Positions 35,101-43,460 are shown, counted from the stretch's first letter. The stretch is 64,000 bases of DNA from Anaerolineaceae bacterium (GCA_016841445.1 JAENZD010000001.1:248001-312000), one strand, 5' to 3'. Notes: a model not told the origin generated them from the letters alone. Translations and numbers: made by a program.

Positions 35101-35718
35101 AAGGAAGTCGGACGCGAAGGCTGGCTTAATCCGCAGGGTGTTTATGGCTACTGGCCGTGCCAGTCAGAAGGTGATTCCTTGTTCGTTTATGATCCACAAA
35201 CCATTGACGATAACGATCCTAAACCCCTGCAGCAGTTTGACTTTCCACGACAGGAGGGCGGCCAAAGGTACTGCCTGGCGGATTATTTTGCGCCGAAATC
35301 TTCAGGGAAAATGGATGTGGTGGCCTTCCAGGTTGTGACAGTTGGGCAAAAAGCTACGGAGCGTTTTGATGGCTATCAGGATGCTGGCGAATACGCAGAA
35401 GGCTATTATTTCCACGGGTTGGCTGTCCAAATGGCAGAAGCGACCGCAGACTACCTGCATGGTCACATCCGGCGGGAGCTGGGTCTGCCGCCCGACCGGG
35501 GAAAACGTTATTCCTGGGGGTATCCAGCTATTCCTGAACTTGAGGACCATCAAAAAGTCTTTCAATTACTGCCGGTTGAATCAGCCCTTGGGATGAGTCT
35601 GACTTCGGCGTTCCAATTGATACCTGAACAGTCCACTGCTGCCATCATCGTCCATCACCCGGAAGCGAAGTATTTCAATATTGGTACCAGCCGGATTGAA
35701 CAATTGATGAAAAAATGA
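32191..35718 (+). CDS. metH: Cobalamin-dependent methionine synthase MetH
   Basis: Methylates homocysteine from methyltetrahydrofolate through cobalamin. The 1175-residue protein has all four modules: homocysteine domain (1-325; zinc Cys in NCSTGP about 237 and VGGCCGTREEH about 302), pterin domain (about 350-610; GERLNTQGSRKFKR), B12 domain (about 650-890; GDVHDIGKNLV near 748 with the axial His) and reactivation domain (about 910-1175; RYSWGYPAIPELEDH near 1103). Under SAM-I riboswitch control. ATG 32191 has GGAAAG about six bases upstream. The stop overlaps an upstream ATG of the next frame. Confidence 0.97.
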   Translation: MASGSKKITNRRYLDALDQRVLLFDGAMGTNLDRQNLTPEHFGGEKTAGCNDILVITYPQAVEKVHRAFLEAGADVIETDSFRSNRITLTEFGLGDRVLEINRAAAALARRIADEYSTPEKPRFVAGSMGPSGKLISAEDPEMSNISFDDLADVFREQAVGLIEGGADLLLIETSQDILEVKAVIDGIKAAFEETGVVIPIQAQVTLDTTGRMLLGTDIAAARAILEDMEIDVIGLNCSTGPDYMREPIRYLTENAAVPVSCIPNAGLPLNVDGEAVYPMKPEPFAELILEFVNDYGVRVVGGCCGTREEHIQLISEGLDRQRAKPPEPDQTPMLASPVQAVTMEQTPPPFLIGERLNTQGSRKFKRLVMAEDYDAIVELARGQVESGAHGLDLCVALTERADEEQLMAKVVKKLTNAVPVPLVIDSTEIDVIETALKTNPGRSLINSTHLESGPEKAGQIFSLAKRFNAAVIVLTIDEEGMAKTAERKFEVAERIYDLAVNQHGLKPEDLVYDALTFTLATGDPDLANSAKDTLEGIRKIKQLLPGVLTSLGVSNVSFGLSRPARAVLNSVMLYHAVESGLDMAIVNPAHIKPYAEIGEKERRMAENLIFNKTDDALPELIAYFETVKDGDEGDGDAGVDLESMSPEERLHWRILHRHKSDVEADIDLILNQDPEKPKAVTAVKVLNEVLLPAMKDVGDKFGAGELILPFVLQSAEVMKVAVGYLENFLEKKEGSTKGKLVLATVYGDVHDIGKNLVKTILSNNGYTVVDLGKQVPAETIITRAVQEEADAIGLSALLVSTSKQMPLIINELDRRGLSFPVLIGGAAINPAFGKRILLTKQGHYYEPGVFYCKDAFEGLSTMDSLMNPEKRGALVESIQKKADFELGRELAVRRPRPASRKTRSASILTELPKAPHWGARVVGHMPLPMVAEHLSINELYRLSWGAKNTHGAEWEKLKVEFDARLARMRKEVGREGWLNPQGVYGYWPCQSEGDSLFVYDPQTIDDNDPKPLQQFDFPRQEGGQRYCLADYFAPKSSGKMDVVAFQVVTVGQKATERFDGYQDAGEYAEGYYFHGLAVQMAEATADYLHGHIRRELGLPPDRGKRYSWGYPAIPELEDHQKVFQLLPVESALGMSLTSAFQLIPEQSTAAIIVHHPEAKYFNIGTSRIEQLMKK

Positions 35719-35732
35719 AGGTGAGCGCGAAT

Positions 35733-37604
35733 ATGACCACTGCAAAAAATAAATTCGTAAATAGACTTGAGAAATCCACCCGCCCGATTGTAGCGGATGG
35801 CGCCATGGGTACACTCTTACATGACCGCGGGATCGAGATTGATGCCTGTTTTGACGAGTTGAACATTACCCAACCAGCTGTTGTTGCCGACATTCACCGC
35901 GATTATATCCAGGCAGGTGCGGAGATCATTAAAACCAATACCTTTGGTGCAAACCGAACAAAGCTGGAACGCCATGGCCTGGATGACAAAGTCAATTTGA
36001 TCAACACGGAAGCCGTGGGATTATTAAAGAAAGTCATATCTGCATCATTTAAGGATGTTCTGATCGCAGGCGATGTTGGACCGTTAGGCGTACCGCTGGC
36101 TCCCTTCGGCCGCTTACAGCTCGATGAAGCCTTTGAAATTTACATGGAACAAATCAGGGCGCTGGTTCAGGCGGGTGTCGACTTGATTTTGATCGAAACC
36201 ATGGTCGACACCTATGCTGTGCGGGAGGCTGTCAAAGCTGCCCGTCATGTGGATCTGGGAATCCCAGTGATTGCTTCCATGACCTTCACCCGAGATTTAA
36301 GGACCCTTCTTGGGGATACACCTGAAGAGGTCGCCATTCGGATGGATGAGTTAGGGGTCGATGTGATTGGTGTGAACTGTTCCGGCGGGCCAGCGCAGCT
36401 CCTGAGGATCTTAAAACAGATGAAGCATGCAGTTCCAAAAGGACGTTTTTCGGTGATGCCCAATGCTGGTTTCCCAGAAAGGATCGGCGGGCGCATCATG
36501 TACCCGGCCGGACCGGAATATTTCCATGATTATGCCCTTTCATTCTGGCGAACAGGTGCTGATGTGATCGGTGGGTGCTGTGGGACAACCCCAGCCCATA
36601 TTGAAGTGATTGCTGAGACGATCAAAACGACCTCGGATGACTTCCTGATCAGCGTGACGCCGGAGTTGGAAGCAGAGGTTGAAAAGACACAAGAATATGC
36701 CGTAGAACCTTCAAAACTTGCTCAAAAATTAGAATCAGGAAAATTTGTGGTGGCGGTTGAAATGGACCCACCGCGTGGGCTATCAATACACAAGCGTTTG
36801 GCAGGTGCGTCCCTGCTGGCTGACGCCGGTGCAGATGTGATCGATGTGGCAGACAGCCCGATGGCGCGCATGCGAATGAGCCCGTGGGCGGTATGTCACC
36901 TGATCCAGGCACAGTTTGGGATTGAGACCACGCTTCACTTCCCAACCCGCGGACGCAACCTGCTGAGGGTCCAGGGCGATCTGCTCGCTGCACATGCCAT
37001 GAGCATCCACAATGTGTTTGTTGTAATGGGTGACCCGACAGCGATCGGTGATTACCCAGATGCGAACGATTCCTATGACCTTGTCCCAACGGGTTTGATC
37101 AAGCTGATCAAGGAAGGGTTTAATCAGGGCGTTGATCATTCAGGAGGGGAAATCGGCCAGCCAACCTGTTTCTTTGTGGGGGCTGCGCTGAATTTAAGCC
37201 CACGTAATCCTGAACGGGAAATCCGTGTGATCCGTAAGAAAATCGAGTCTGGTGCTGATTTCTTCCTGACACAGCCCGTTTTTGAGATGGACAAAGCACG
37301 TCAGTTCATGAAAATGTATGAGAATGTCCACGGTCCATTGAATGTCCCGGTATTGGTTGGCATTTTACCGTTGGTCACTGACCGCCATGCCCGATTTTTG
37401 CATAATGAGGTGCCTGGCATAGAAATCCCGGATAAGATCCAGGCTCGAATGGAAAAAGCAGGGGATCATGCAGCCATGGAGGGTGGAAAAATTGCTACGG
37501 AACTGATACAGGAAATTCAGGAAGAATTCCAAGGCGTATATTTCATGCCAGCGTTCAACCGGTACGATATGGTTGCAGAGATCATTGATCGAATTCACCG
37601 GTAG
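35733..37604 (+). CDS. Homocysteine S-methyltransferase / methylenetetrahydrofolate reductase fusion
   Basis: 623 residues in two domains: an N-terminal homocysteine S-methyltransferase (ADGAMGTLLHDRGI; VNCSGGPAQ and GGCCGTTPAHIE near 280 give the zinc Cys) and a C-terminal MTHFR barrel (from about 330; VAVEMDPPRGLS, FVVMGDPTAIGDYPD, FLTQPVFEMD). This is the YitJ architecture. It should make methyl-THF for MetH and may itself methylate homocysteine. ATG 35733 has AAGGTGAG upstream; ATG 35715 would overlap the metH stop by four bases. Same riboswitch-controlled transcript as metH. Confidence 0.93.
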   Translation: MTTAKNKFVNRLEKSTRPIVADGAMGTLLHDRGIEIDACFDELNITQPAVVADIHRDYIQAGAEIIKTNTFGANRTKLERHGLDDKVNLINTEAVGLLKKVISASFKDVLIAGDVGPLGVPLAPFGRLQLDEAFEIYMEQIRALVQAGVDLILIETMVDTYAVREAVKAARHVDLGIPVIASMTFTRDLRTLLGDTPEEVAIRMDELGVDVIGVNCSGGPAQLLRILKQMKHAVPKGRFSVMPNAGFPERIGGRIMYPAGPEYFHDYALSFWRTGADVIGGCCGTTPAHIEVIAETIKTTSDDFLISVTPELEAEVEKTQEYAVEPSKLAQKLESGKFVVAVEMDPPRGLSIHKRLAGASLLADAGADVIDVADSPMARMRMSPWAVCHLIQAQFGIETTLHFPTRGRNLLRVQGDLLAAHAMSIHNVFVVMGDPTAIGDYPDANDSYDLVPTGLIKLIKEGFNQGVDHSGGEIGQPTCFFVGAALNLSPRNPEREIRVIRKKIESGADFFLTQPVFEMDKARQFMKMYENVHGPLNVPVLVGILPLVTDRHARFLHNEVPGIEIPDKIQARMEKAGDHAAMEGGKIATELIQEIQEEFQGVYFMPAFNRYDMVAEIIDRIHR

Positions 37605-37919
37605 GTGCTGGATGATCCCAAACAATCAATTTGCTATGTGTAACGGAAAACACGAACTCCTCATAATGGATTACTGGTTATAAATACCTTAAAGCAAATC
37701 TAATCGAGAATTTCCTGATAATAAATGTAACGGTTAGCGGTTCAAATCTATCTAATGACTAATTGAAAAGATGACAATACGGAACATCAGTCTAGATGTT
37801 ATGCACCAACAATCAATAACAATTGCGAGCTTTAATAATTGATGGACGATATTTGCTGTCATTGATTTGAATAAATCGTATATTATAGAATTAAGGTAAA
37901 ATTACGACAGAGGTGAACT
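37605..37919. other. 315-base intergenic region without a gene
   Basis: AT-rich; no ORF, tRNA or repeat matching the other families. A possible promoter for the next gene is TTGATT (37862-37867), 16-bp spacer and TATAGA (37884-37889). GAGGTGA at 37910-37916 is the SD for ATG 37920. Confidence 0.5.
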
Positions 37920-39134
37920 ATGAAAATATCTAAAATGCGCATTAAATGGGTTTTTTTTGTTTTCTTAATGATCGTGCTTGCTTCCTGTACACCAAATCAG
38001 ACACCGGATATGGATCTGGCAAATACTTATATTGCTCAAACCATTGCTGCGGTTCTCGAAGAAACAGATCAACCGGTACAGGATTCAACAACACCTGAAC
38101 CAACAGCAGCCCTAGCTCCGACGAGTACGACGACCGCGACGCCAAAACCAACGGTTGGTGCGGTTGGGCCTTCAAATTTTCCTGAGAACGTCAACCCATT
38201 GACAGGTTTGCTGGTTGATGATCCTTCTATCTTGAACCGCCGGCCTGTCCTGGTAAAGGTTGCGAATTACCCGGCCTCCGGCCGGCCGCATGCCGGGTTG
38301 TCGTTTGCCGATATTGTTTTTGAATACTATATTGGCTATGGTTCAAACCGGTTCATGGCTTTGTATTATGGGCAGGACGCACCCCAAATCGGGCCTGTGC
38401 GTTCTGGGCGTTTAATTGATCCTTACATCGTGACCATGTATGAAGGTATTTTAGGCTTCGAAAGCGCTTACCAGACGGTTTACGACCATATTGTTAATAT
38501 TCTTGGGTCTCGGGCGATAAGCGGGCAAGTTTGCCCTGCAATTTGCGATGATGGGCGAGGAATTGTCACCAGTGTCTTTGCAGATTCCGCAGAACTTTCT
38601 GCTCTGGCTGCGCAGCGAGGTGTCCAGAATCAACGCTATAACCTTGATGGTATGGCATTTGATCCCGAAGCACCCGAAGGTGGTGAGCCTGGTGATGATG
38701 CACTTGTGATTTATTCCAACCTTGACCGTGGTGAATGGCGATATGAAGAAGCCAGCGGTACCTATTTGCGCTGGATCGAAGATACCACAGGGAATGAATT
38801 AGAGATGGTTCCGCTTGTTGACAGGCTGACCGATGAGCAGTTGAGCTTCTCAAATGTGGTTGTTTTATTTGCCTACCATACAGAATATGCTGAAACTTTG
38901 ATCGATGTCAATCTTTGGAATTCAGTGGGGCAGCGTGCTGTCATCTTCCGTGATGGGCAGGCGTATGACCTCACCTGGACCACCCCTCAAACAGATCAGC
39001 CCATCCAGTTTGTGGATGCAAATGGCGAACCTTTTCCATTAAAACCCGGGAACACCTGGGTAGTCGTTTTGGGTTCGTATTCCGGTGTGACCGTGGATGA
39101 GGGTTCCTGGAAATTCAACTTTTACATGCCTTAA
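37920..39134 (+). CDS. DUF3048-domain lipoprotein
   Basis: 404 residues: lipobox LASC near residue 22, a Thr/Pro linker, then a DUF3048 (YerB-like) region from about 90. Recognisable blocks are NPLTGLLVDDP, RRPVLVKVANYP, GLSFADIVFEYYIGYGSNRF and IGPVRSGRLID. The role of this family is not known; some members sit near peptidoglycan genes. It lies 3 bases before a phosphoesterase gene and shares its transcript, which ends at the terminator at 39.9 kb. Confidence 0.85.
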   Translation: MKISKMRIKWVFFVFLMIVLASCTPNQTPDMDLANTYIAQTIAAVLEETDQPVQDSTTPEPTAALAPTSTTTATPKPTVGAVGPSNFPENVNPLTGLLVDDPSILNRRPVLVKVANYPASGRPHAGLSFADIVFEYYIGYGSNRFMALYYGQDAPQIGPVRSGRLIDPYIVTMYEGILGFESAYQTVYDHIVNILGSRAISGQVCPAICDDGRGIVTSVFADSAELSALAAQRGVQNQRYNLDGMAFDPEAPEGGEPGDDALVIYSNLDRGEWRYEEASGTYLRWIEDTTGNELEMVPLVDRLTDEQLSFSNVVVLFAYHTEYAETLIDVNLWNSVGQRAVIFRDGQAYDLTWTTPQTDQPIQFVDANGEPFPLKPGNTWVVVLGSYSGVTVDEGSWKFNFYMP

Positions 39135-39137
39135 TCC

Positions 39138-39869
39138 ATGCGAACGCTGATCATATCCGACATTCACGCCAACATCACTGCTTTGGAGGCAGTCCTTAAG
39201 GACGCTGAACCTTTTGAACAGGTATGGTGTTTGGGTGATGTTGTGGGTTATGGCCCTGACCCCAATGCCTGTATTGAGCGGGTGATGAGTTTGCCCGGGA
39301 TTAAATGTGTTAAAGGAAATCATGATGCGGCTATTACTGGGGTGATAGGGCTGGAAGCCTTTAATTATGAGGCGCGTGCTTCCCTGGAGTGGTTAGAATC
39401 CAGGCTTACGCCTGAGAACAAACGCTGGCTGTCTGGGCTGGATGAAAAGCTTGAGGTGGACGGGATCACCCTTGTTCACGGCAGCCCACGCAAACCGATT
39501 TGGGAGTACATGATGGATCTTGTCACAGCGCGCCAGAATATGCGTGAATTTGACACCCTGTTTTGCCTGGTGGGTCATACCCACATCCCAAGTGTTTTTC
39601 GAATGGAAGGTGAAGGACCAAAATCTACACGCCTTTATTTTATGCAAACTGGCAAGCTTTTCGAGTTGGAAGACAAATGCATCCTCAACCCGGGTTCAGT
39701 GGGGCAACCACGTGACCATAACCCCAAAGCTTCTTACCTGACCTATGATGATATGGAACAATTTTGGATGTACAACCGGGTTGAATATGATATTCAAGCT
39801 GTCCAACAGCGAATTCGGGCTGCAGGTTTACCTGATCGCCATGCAGCCAGGCTTGAAGACGGCTGGTAG
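39138..39869 (+). CDS. Calcineurin-like metallophosphoesterase (YfcE/MJ0936-like)
   Basis: 243 residues with the phosphoesterase metal motifs in order: ISDIHANITALEAVL (DxH, about 5), CLGDVVGYGPDPNACIE (GDxxG, about 33), KGNHD (GNHD, about 57), LVHGSPRKP and VGHTHIPSVF (GHTH). The class contains phosphodiesterases and small phosphatases; the substrate is unknown. Three bases after the DUF3048 gene; followed by a terminator. Confidence 0.92.
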   Translation: MRTLIISDIHANITALEAVLKDAEPFEQVWCLGDVVGYGPDPNACIERVMSLPGIKCVKGNHDAAITGVIGLEAFNYEARASLEWLESRLTPENKRWLSGLDEKLEVDGITLVHGSPRKPIWEYMMDLVTARQNMREFDTLFCLVGHTHIPSVFRMEGEGPKSTRLYFMQTGKLFELEDKCILNPGSVGQPRDHNPKASYLTYDDMEQFWMYNRVEYDIQAVQQRIRAAGLPDRHAARLEDGW

Positions 39870-39897
39870 ATTTCAGGATTAATTCTTTATTCCAATA

Positions 39898-39938
39898 TTC
39901 CCCTTAACATATATAGGGTTTGTTCAGGGGAACTTTTT
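39898..39938 (+). terminator. Intrinsic terminator after the phosphoesterase gene
   Basis: TTCCCCT (39898-39904) pairs with AGGGGAA (39926-39932), and AACA with TGTT inside after one mismatch; CTTTTTATT follows. Confidence 0.65.
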
Positions 39939-40001
39939 ATTATCGTTTCCCGTCATAATAGTATAAAATAGAGGAGAATTCGATATATTAAGGAGATTCA
40001 G

Positions 40002-40967
40002 ATGAAGAAGAAAAAGTTTGGTCTGCTCGTTATGTTGCTCGTCGTTGGTCTTTTGGCCAGTGCTTGTGCGGCTAAAAGCGCTTCAGATGAAGCAATATCT
40101 CAATCCGCGCCGGAGGAACCTTCGTATGATATGGCTTATGAAGAAGAAGCCGTTGAATCTGAGATGGCTGCCGAAGGAAGAAGTTTTAATTCCGGGGCAA
40201 GCGATTCTGATGCTTCAGCAGAACGCATGGTGATTTATAACGCCAACCTGCAGATCGCCGTGCAGGATCCGCTGGATACCATGGAAGCGATCATCAGTAT
40301 GACGGAGAGCTCTGGGGGACGTGTTATATATTCCAACACCTATCAAACCAATACGGCTCGAGGATCTTTCCCACATATCAGCCTGACGGTGCGCGTCCCA
40401 GCAGGCCAGCTGGATTCGATCTTAGCTGCGATCAAAAACCTAACGCCGGTTCCGGACGATGATGTTATTTCGGAAAACGTTTCAGGACAGGATGTGACTG
40501 CAGAGTTTACAGACTTGTCATCACGTTTACGTAACCTGGAGGCCGCCGAGGAAAAGCTCACTGAGATCATGGACCAGGCTCAGGATACTGAGGATGTTCT
40601 GGCTGTATTTGATGAACTGACCTATTACCGGGGCGAAATTGAAGTCGTCAAGGGACGGATGAAATACCTGAAGGAATCTGCTGATCTATCGGCGATTACG
40701 GTCGAGATCATCGCAAAAGAATCACTCCAGCCCGTACAGAAAGGTGGATGGGAACCCAAAGGCACGGTCAAAGATGCATATGAAGCCCTGATCGAAGCTG
40801 GTCAATTCATTGTTGATGCCGCAATCTGGCTTGGCATTTACTGCTTGCCCTTCCTGATTCCCCTGGGCGTCGCAGTTTACTTCCTGATCAAGATCATCCG
40901 TAAGCGACGGGCGAAGCGGAAAGCAGAGAAGGCTGAAATCCTTGATCCTACGAAATCAGCTGAGTAA
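40002..40967 (+). CDS. DUF4349-domain lipoprotein
   Basis: 321 residues: lipobox ASAC near residue 22, an acidic Ser-rich stretch, a DUF4349 region from about 75 (RMVIYNANLQIAVQDPLDTM; RVPAGQLDSILAAI; SRLRNLEAAEEKLTEIMDQA coiled coil) and a C-terminal membrane helix (about 270-297) with a basic tail. So it is held at the membrane at both ends. Family function is unknown. SD AAGGAG at 39989-39994; a -10-like TATAAA at 39962-39967 may start its transcript, and a strong terminator follows. Confidence 0.85.
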   Translation: MKKKKFGLLVMLLVVGLLASACAAKSASDEAISQSAPEEPSYDMAYEEEAVESEMAAEGRSFNSGASDSDASAERMVIYNANLQIAVQDPLDTMEAIISMTESSGGRVIYSNTYQTNTARGSFPHISLTVRVPAGQLDSILAAIKNLTPVPDDDVISENVSGQDVTAEFTDLSSRLRNLEAAEEKLTEIMDQAQDTEDVLAVFDELTYYRGEIEVVKGRMKYLKESADLSAITVEIIAKESLQPVQKGGWEPKGTVKDAYEALIEAGQFIVDAAIWLGIYCLPFLIPLGVAVYFLIKIIRKRRAKRKAEKAEILDPTKSAE

Positions 40968-40997
40968 CGATTTCATCGAAAATAAAAAATAATCGTC

Positions 40998-41033
40998 AAA
41001 TACAGAGACACCCATCCGGGTGTCTCTGTATTT
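40998..41033 (+). terminator. Strong intrinsic terminator, 16-bp stem
   Basis: AAATACAGAGACACCC (40998-41013) pairs perfectly with GGGTGTCTCTGTATTT (41018-41033) around ATCC. The A-run before and T-run after make it usable in both directions. Confidence 0.9.
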
Positions 41034-41094
41034 AAACGCTAAGAAGTGGATATGTCGAAATTCTTCAGGAATATATTTGTTCACAAAGATCCTC

Positions 41095-41123
41095 TTGACA
41101 AAAAAAACTATAGCGCATAAAAT
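41095..41123 (+). promoter_or_regulatory. Sigma70-type promoter of the ArsR-like/MFS operon
   Basis: Perfect -35 TTGACA (41095-41100), 17-bp spacer, -10 TAAAAT (41118-41123). The expected start is near 41130. Confidence 0.8.
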
Positions 41124-41126
41124 AAG

Positions 41127-41138
41127 TTTATCGATAAA
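41127..41138. promoter_or_regulatory. Operator-like palindrome at the transcript start
   Basis: TTTATCGATAAA is a perfect 12-bp palindrome four bases after the -10 box and 28 bases before the regulator's ATG. The position suggests autoregulation by the HTH protein encoded next; binding is inferred. Confidence 0.5.
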
Positions 41139-41166
41139 ATAAATTTTAATGATAAAGGATATTTAA

Positions 41167-41799
41167 ATGGATGAATTACCGGAGAGAGCACCAGTTTTCC
41201 TGGTTGATAACCTGGAGACGTTAAAAGTTTTGACGGATCCGATCCGTATAGAGATTTTGCATATTCTTGATCCGGAACCCCAAACAATTAACCAGGTTGC
41301 TGAGAAATTAGGGTTGTCTAACAGCCGGTTGTATTACCACTTCAGAATCCTTGAGGAGCACGGATTAATTTCAGTTGTGCATACCAGGATGGTTAGCAAT
41401 ATTGTGGAGAAATTTTATTGGTCAACGGCAGCTGATTTTGATATTGATAAAACCTTGCTGGATTTTTCTTCCGAAAGCGGAAAGGAGAATATCGAAAGAT
41501 TGGTATCGAGCACTGTTGAAACGACACGGATGGATATGTTACGAAGTCTCCAGGCGAGAAGAGAAAACCTTGCTTCGGGTTCAGCGTCTGTTCCACGTGA
41601 AATGATCATCACGAACATCAAGAAGCGATTAACGGATGAGACCTTTCAGGCTTTCATCAAACGGCTTAAGGATTTGTTAGAGGAGTTCTCAAAATTACAG
41701 GAAGAGAAATCCGAAGGGGAGGATATAGCGCAATTCAGCCTGGCAGTTTATGCTTACCCCAATTATTATTACGAACAAGGGCAGGAAGAGAATGAATAA
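41167..41799 (+). CDS. ArsR-like winged-helix transcriptional regulator
   Basis: 210 residues: an N-terminal winged HTH (LTDPIRIEILHIL, QTINQVAEKLGLSNSRLYYH, LEEHGLISVV; about 17-75) and a C-terminal helical part of 130 residues that is larger than in typical ArsR proteins and ends in Tyr-rich YAYPNYYYEQ. No metal-binding ELCVCD motif is seen, so the signal is unlikely to be a metal at the usual ArsR site. It overlaps the MFS gene by eight bases and probably represses that operon until the exporter's substrate binds. Confidence 0.88.
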   Translation: MDELPERAPVFLVDNLETLKVLTDPIRIEILHILDPEPQTINQVAEKLGLSNSRLYYHFRILEEHGLISVVHTRMVSNIVEKFYWSTAADFDIDKTLLDFSSESGKENIERLVSSTVETTRMDMLRSLQARRENLASGSASVPREMIITNIKKRLTDETFQAFIKRLKDLLEEFSKLQEEKSEGEDIAQFSLAVYAYPNYYYEQGQEENE

Positions 41800-43186
41800 C
41801 GAAAAGAAAACCAAAGAAAACAAGGGGATGCGTACTTTTCTCATCATTTGGTTAGGTCAATTAACCTCGATGATGGGTTCCGGTTTGATCGGGTTTGCAT
41901 TGGGGGTTTGGATCTTTGAAAAAACCGGGCAAGCCACACCCTTTGCCTTATCCGCATTATTTGGCACGCTGCCCCGGATATTGCTCTCCCCGATCGCTGG
42001 TGCAATATCCGATAGGTGGAACCGGAAGAAGATCATGTTGATCTCCGATTCGCTTGCTGGTATGGTGGAACTGGCAGCAGCGCTGCTTTTGTTTACCAAC
42101 AATCTGGAAATTTGGATGGTTTACCTGATCAGCTTTTTGGGATCGATGTTTGCCGCCTTCCAGCAGCCAGCTTATTCAGCATCCATCGTGATGCTGGTGC
42201 CCAAGGCGCAGCTGACGCGTGCCAACAGCATGATCCAGATGGGGCAGGCGATTGAGACGATCCTGACACCGGTTTTGGCAGGGGTCCTTTTTGTCACGAT
42301 AGGGATGGGTGGGATCATTGTGATTGATGCGGTCACCTACCTGGCAGCGATCCTGGTGCTGCTTTTAGTACATATTCCCCAGCCCGAGCGGAAAACTTCC
42401 CAGGACAGCAAGAAATTCTCGGTATTGAAGGATGTAGCATTTGGCTGGCGATACCTGGCGGAGCGTCGTGGGCTTTTGGGGCTGCTGTTGTATTTTGCTT
42501 CTGTCAATTTCTTTTTGAACCTTTCTGCCGTGATGCTGGGACCGCTGGTGCTTTCATTTGGAACACCCACAAGTATGGGCGCTGCCCAAACTGTTATGGG
42601 GGCTGGGATGCTGGCAGGCAGCATTTTGATGAGCATTTGGGGTGGATTTAAGAAGCATAAGATCCAATCCGTTATCGTGTTCATCTTTTTAGCTGCCATG
42701 GGTTTCATGGTTGCGGGTTTGCAGCCTTCATTATTATTTGTCAGCGTGGGTATCTTCATCATGACATTCTTCATCCCGTTTGCATCTGGCCCAAGCTCAG
42801 CTGTGTTTGCGGAAAAAGTTGCACCGGATGTCCAGGGGCGGGTTTTCGCCACCCGGGGCATGATCTCGCAGTCCATGATGCCGCTGGCTTTCATTCTCAG
42901 TGGGGTCCTGGCAGATAAGGTCTTTAACCCGTTACTGGTCGAAGGTGGGGCATTAGCCCAGACCTTTGTTGGCGATCTCATTGGGGTAGGCCCCGGGCGA
43001 GGGATTGGACTGATGATCATCTGCAGCGGATTACTATTGCTGATCATCAGCGGACTGGCTTTTGCCAACCCCCGCATTCGCGGCATAGAGACGAATATCC
43101 CTGATGCAATTATTGAGGAAGAGGAGGGTGGTGTGTTTGTGGAGGATGGTAAGCTGGGAGAAAAAGCTGCCGCAGCCCAGGGGTGA
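41792..43186 (+). CDS. MFS transporter, probable drug/siderophore exporter
   Basis: 464 residues with about 12 membrane helices. The loop 2-3 motif typical of the superfamily appears as GAISDRWNRKKIMLISD (about 67-83). The shape (LGQLTSMMGSGLIGFALG at the start, long loop at about 190-215) resembles the EntS/MFS_3 exporters. ATG 41792 is selected by AGGAAGAG just upstream; the frame opens at 41750 inside the regulator gene. It is paired with the ArsR-like regulator, so expression is probably substrate-induced. A repeat region follows. Confidence 0.9.
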   Translation: MNNEKKTKENKGMRTFLIIWLGQLTSMMGSGLIGFALGVWIFEKTGQATPFALSALFGTLPRILLSPIAGAISDRWNRKKIMLISDSLAGMVELAAALLLFTNNLEIWMVYLISFLGSMFAAFQQPAYSASIVMLVPKAQLTRANSMIQMGQAIETILTPVLAGVLFVTIGMGGIIVIDAVTYLAAILVLLLVHIPQPERKTSQDSKKFSVLKDVAFGWRYLAERRGLLGLLLYFASVNFFLNLSAVMLGPLVLSFGTPTSMGAAQTVMGAGMLAGSILMSIWGGFKKHKIQSVIVFIFLAAMGFMVAGLQPSLLFVSVGIFIMTFFIPFASGPSSAVFAEKVAPDVQGRVFATRGMISQSMMPLAFILSGVLADKVFNPLLVEGGALAQTFVGDLIGVGPGRGIGLMIICSGLLLLIISGLAFANPRIRGIETNIPDAIIEEEEGGVFVEDGKLGEKAAAAQG

Positions 43187-43198
43187 GTTATTTTGGAG

Positions 43199-43304
43199 TA
43201 GGGCGGGATCCGAATTTGATCCCGCCGTTAATTGTTGCCAGAGATTGTATTATTGGGATGAATCGCAGCAGGGAATTGGAATGAGGGCTTTAGCCCGAAA
43301 GTTT
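43199..43304. repeat. 106-bp direct repeat, unit A
   Basis: Matches unit B (43355-43460) with about 80% identity by eye and the same length. It starts with a perfect hairpin GGCGGGATC/GATCCCGCC (43202-43210 with 43218-43226), which is also a plausible stem after the MFS gene, and ends with the small palindrome GGGCTTTAGCCC. Confidence 0.8.
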
Positions 43305-43354
43305 GTACTGCCGTATCCCAGGCGTGATGCATTTTGGAGTGAAGGCTTTAGAGG

Positions 43355-43460
43355 TAGGGCGGGATCCGAATTTGACATCGCCGTTAATTATTGCCACACA
43401 TTGCAAAATTGGGGTGAATTGCAGCAGGGAATTGGAATGAGGGCTTTAGCCCGATAGTTT
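43355..43460. repeat. 106-bp direct repeat, unit B
   Basis: Second copy, 156 bases after unit A. The first hairpin is broken by base changes (GACATCGCC instead of GATCCCGCC), while the 3' block GCAGCAGGGAATTGGAATGA and the GGGCTTTAGCCC palindrome are unchanged. With unit A it fills the 348-base gap 43187-43534; no gene is supported there. Confidence 0.8.

Noticed and set aside
37730-37760. GGTTCAAATC-like tRNA T-loop motif
   Set aside because: No acceptor or anticodon stems can be built around it.
42337-43086. 249-residue minus-strand ORF
   Set aside because: Antisense to the MFS gene; Pro/Lys/Ile-rich, without domain pattern or start signals, while the plus strand has a clear transporter.
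43104-43457. 117-residue plus-strand ORF with an internal repeat (two copies ending GIGMRALAR)
   Set aside because: The protein repeat only mirrors the 106-bp DNA repeats, whose spacing happens to be a multiple of three. It begins inside the MFS gene and has no SD.
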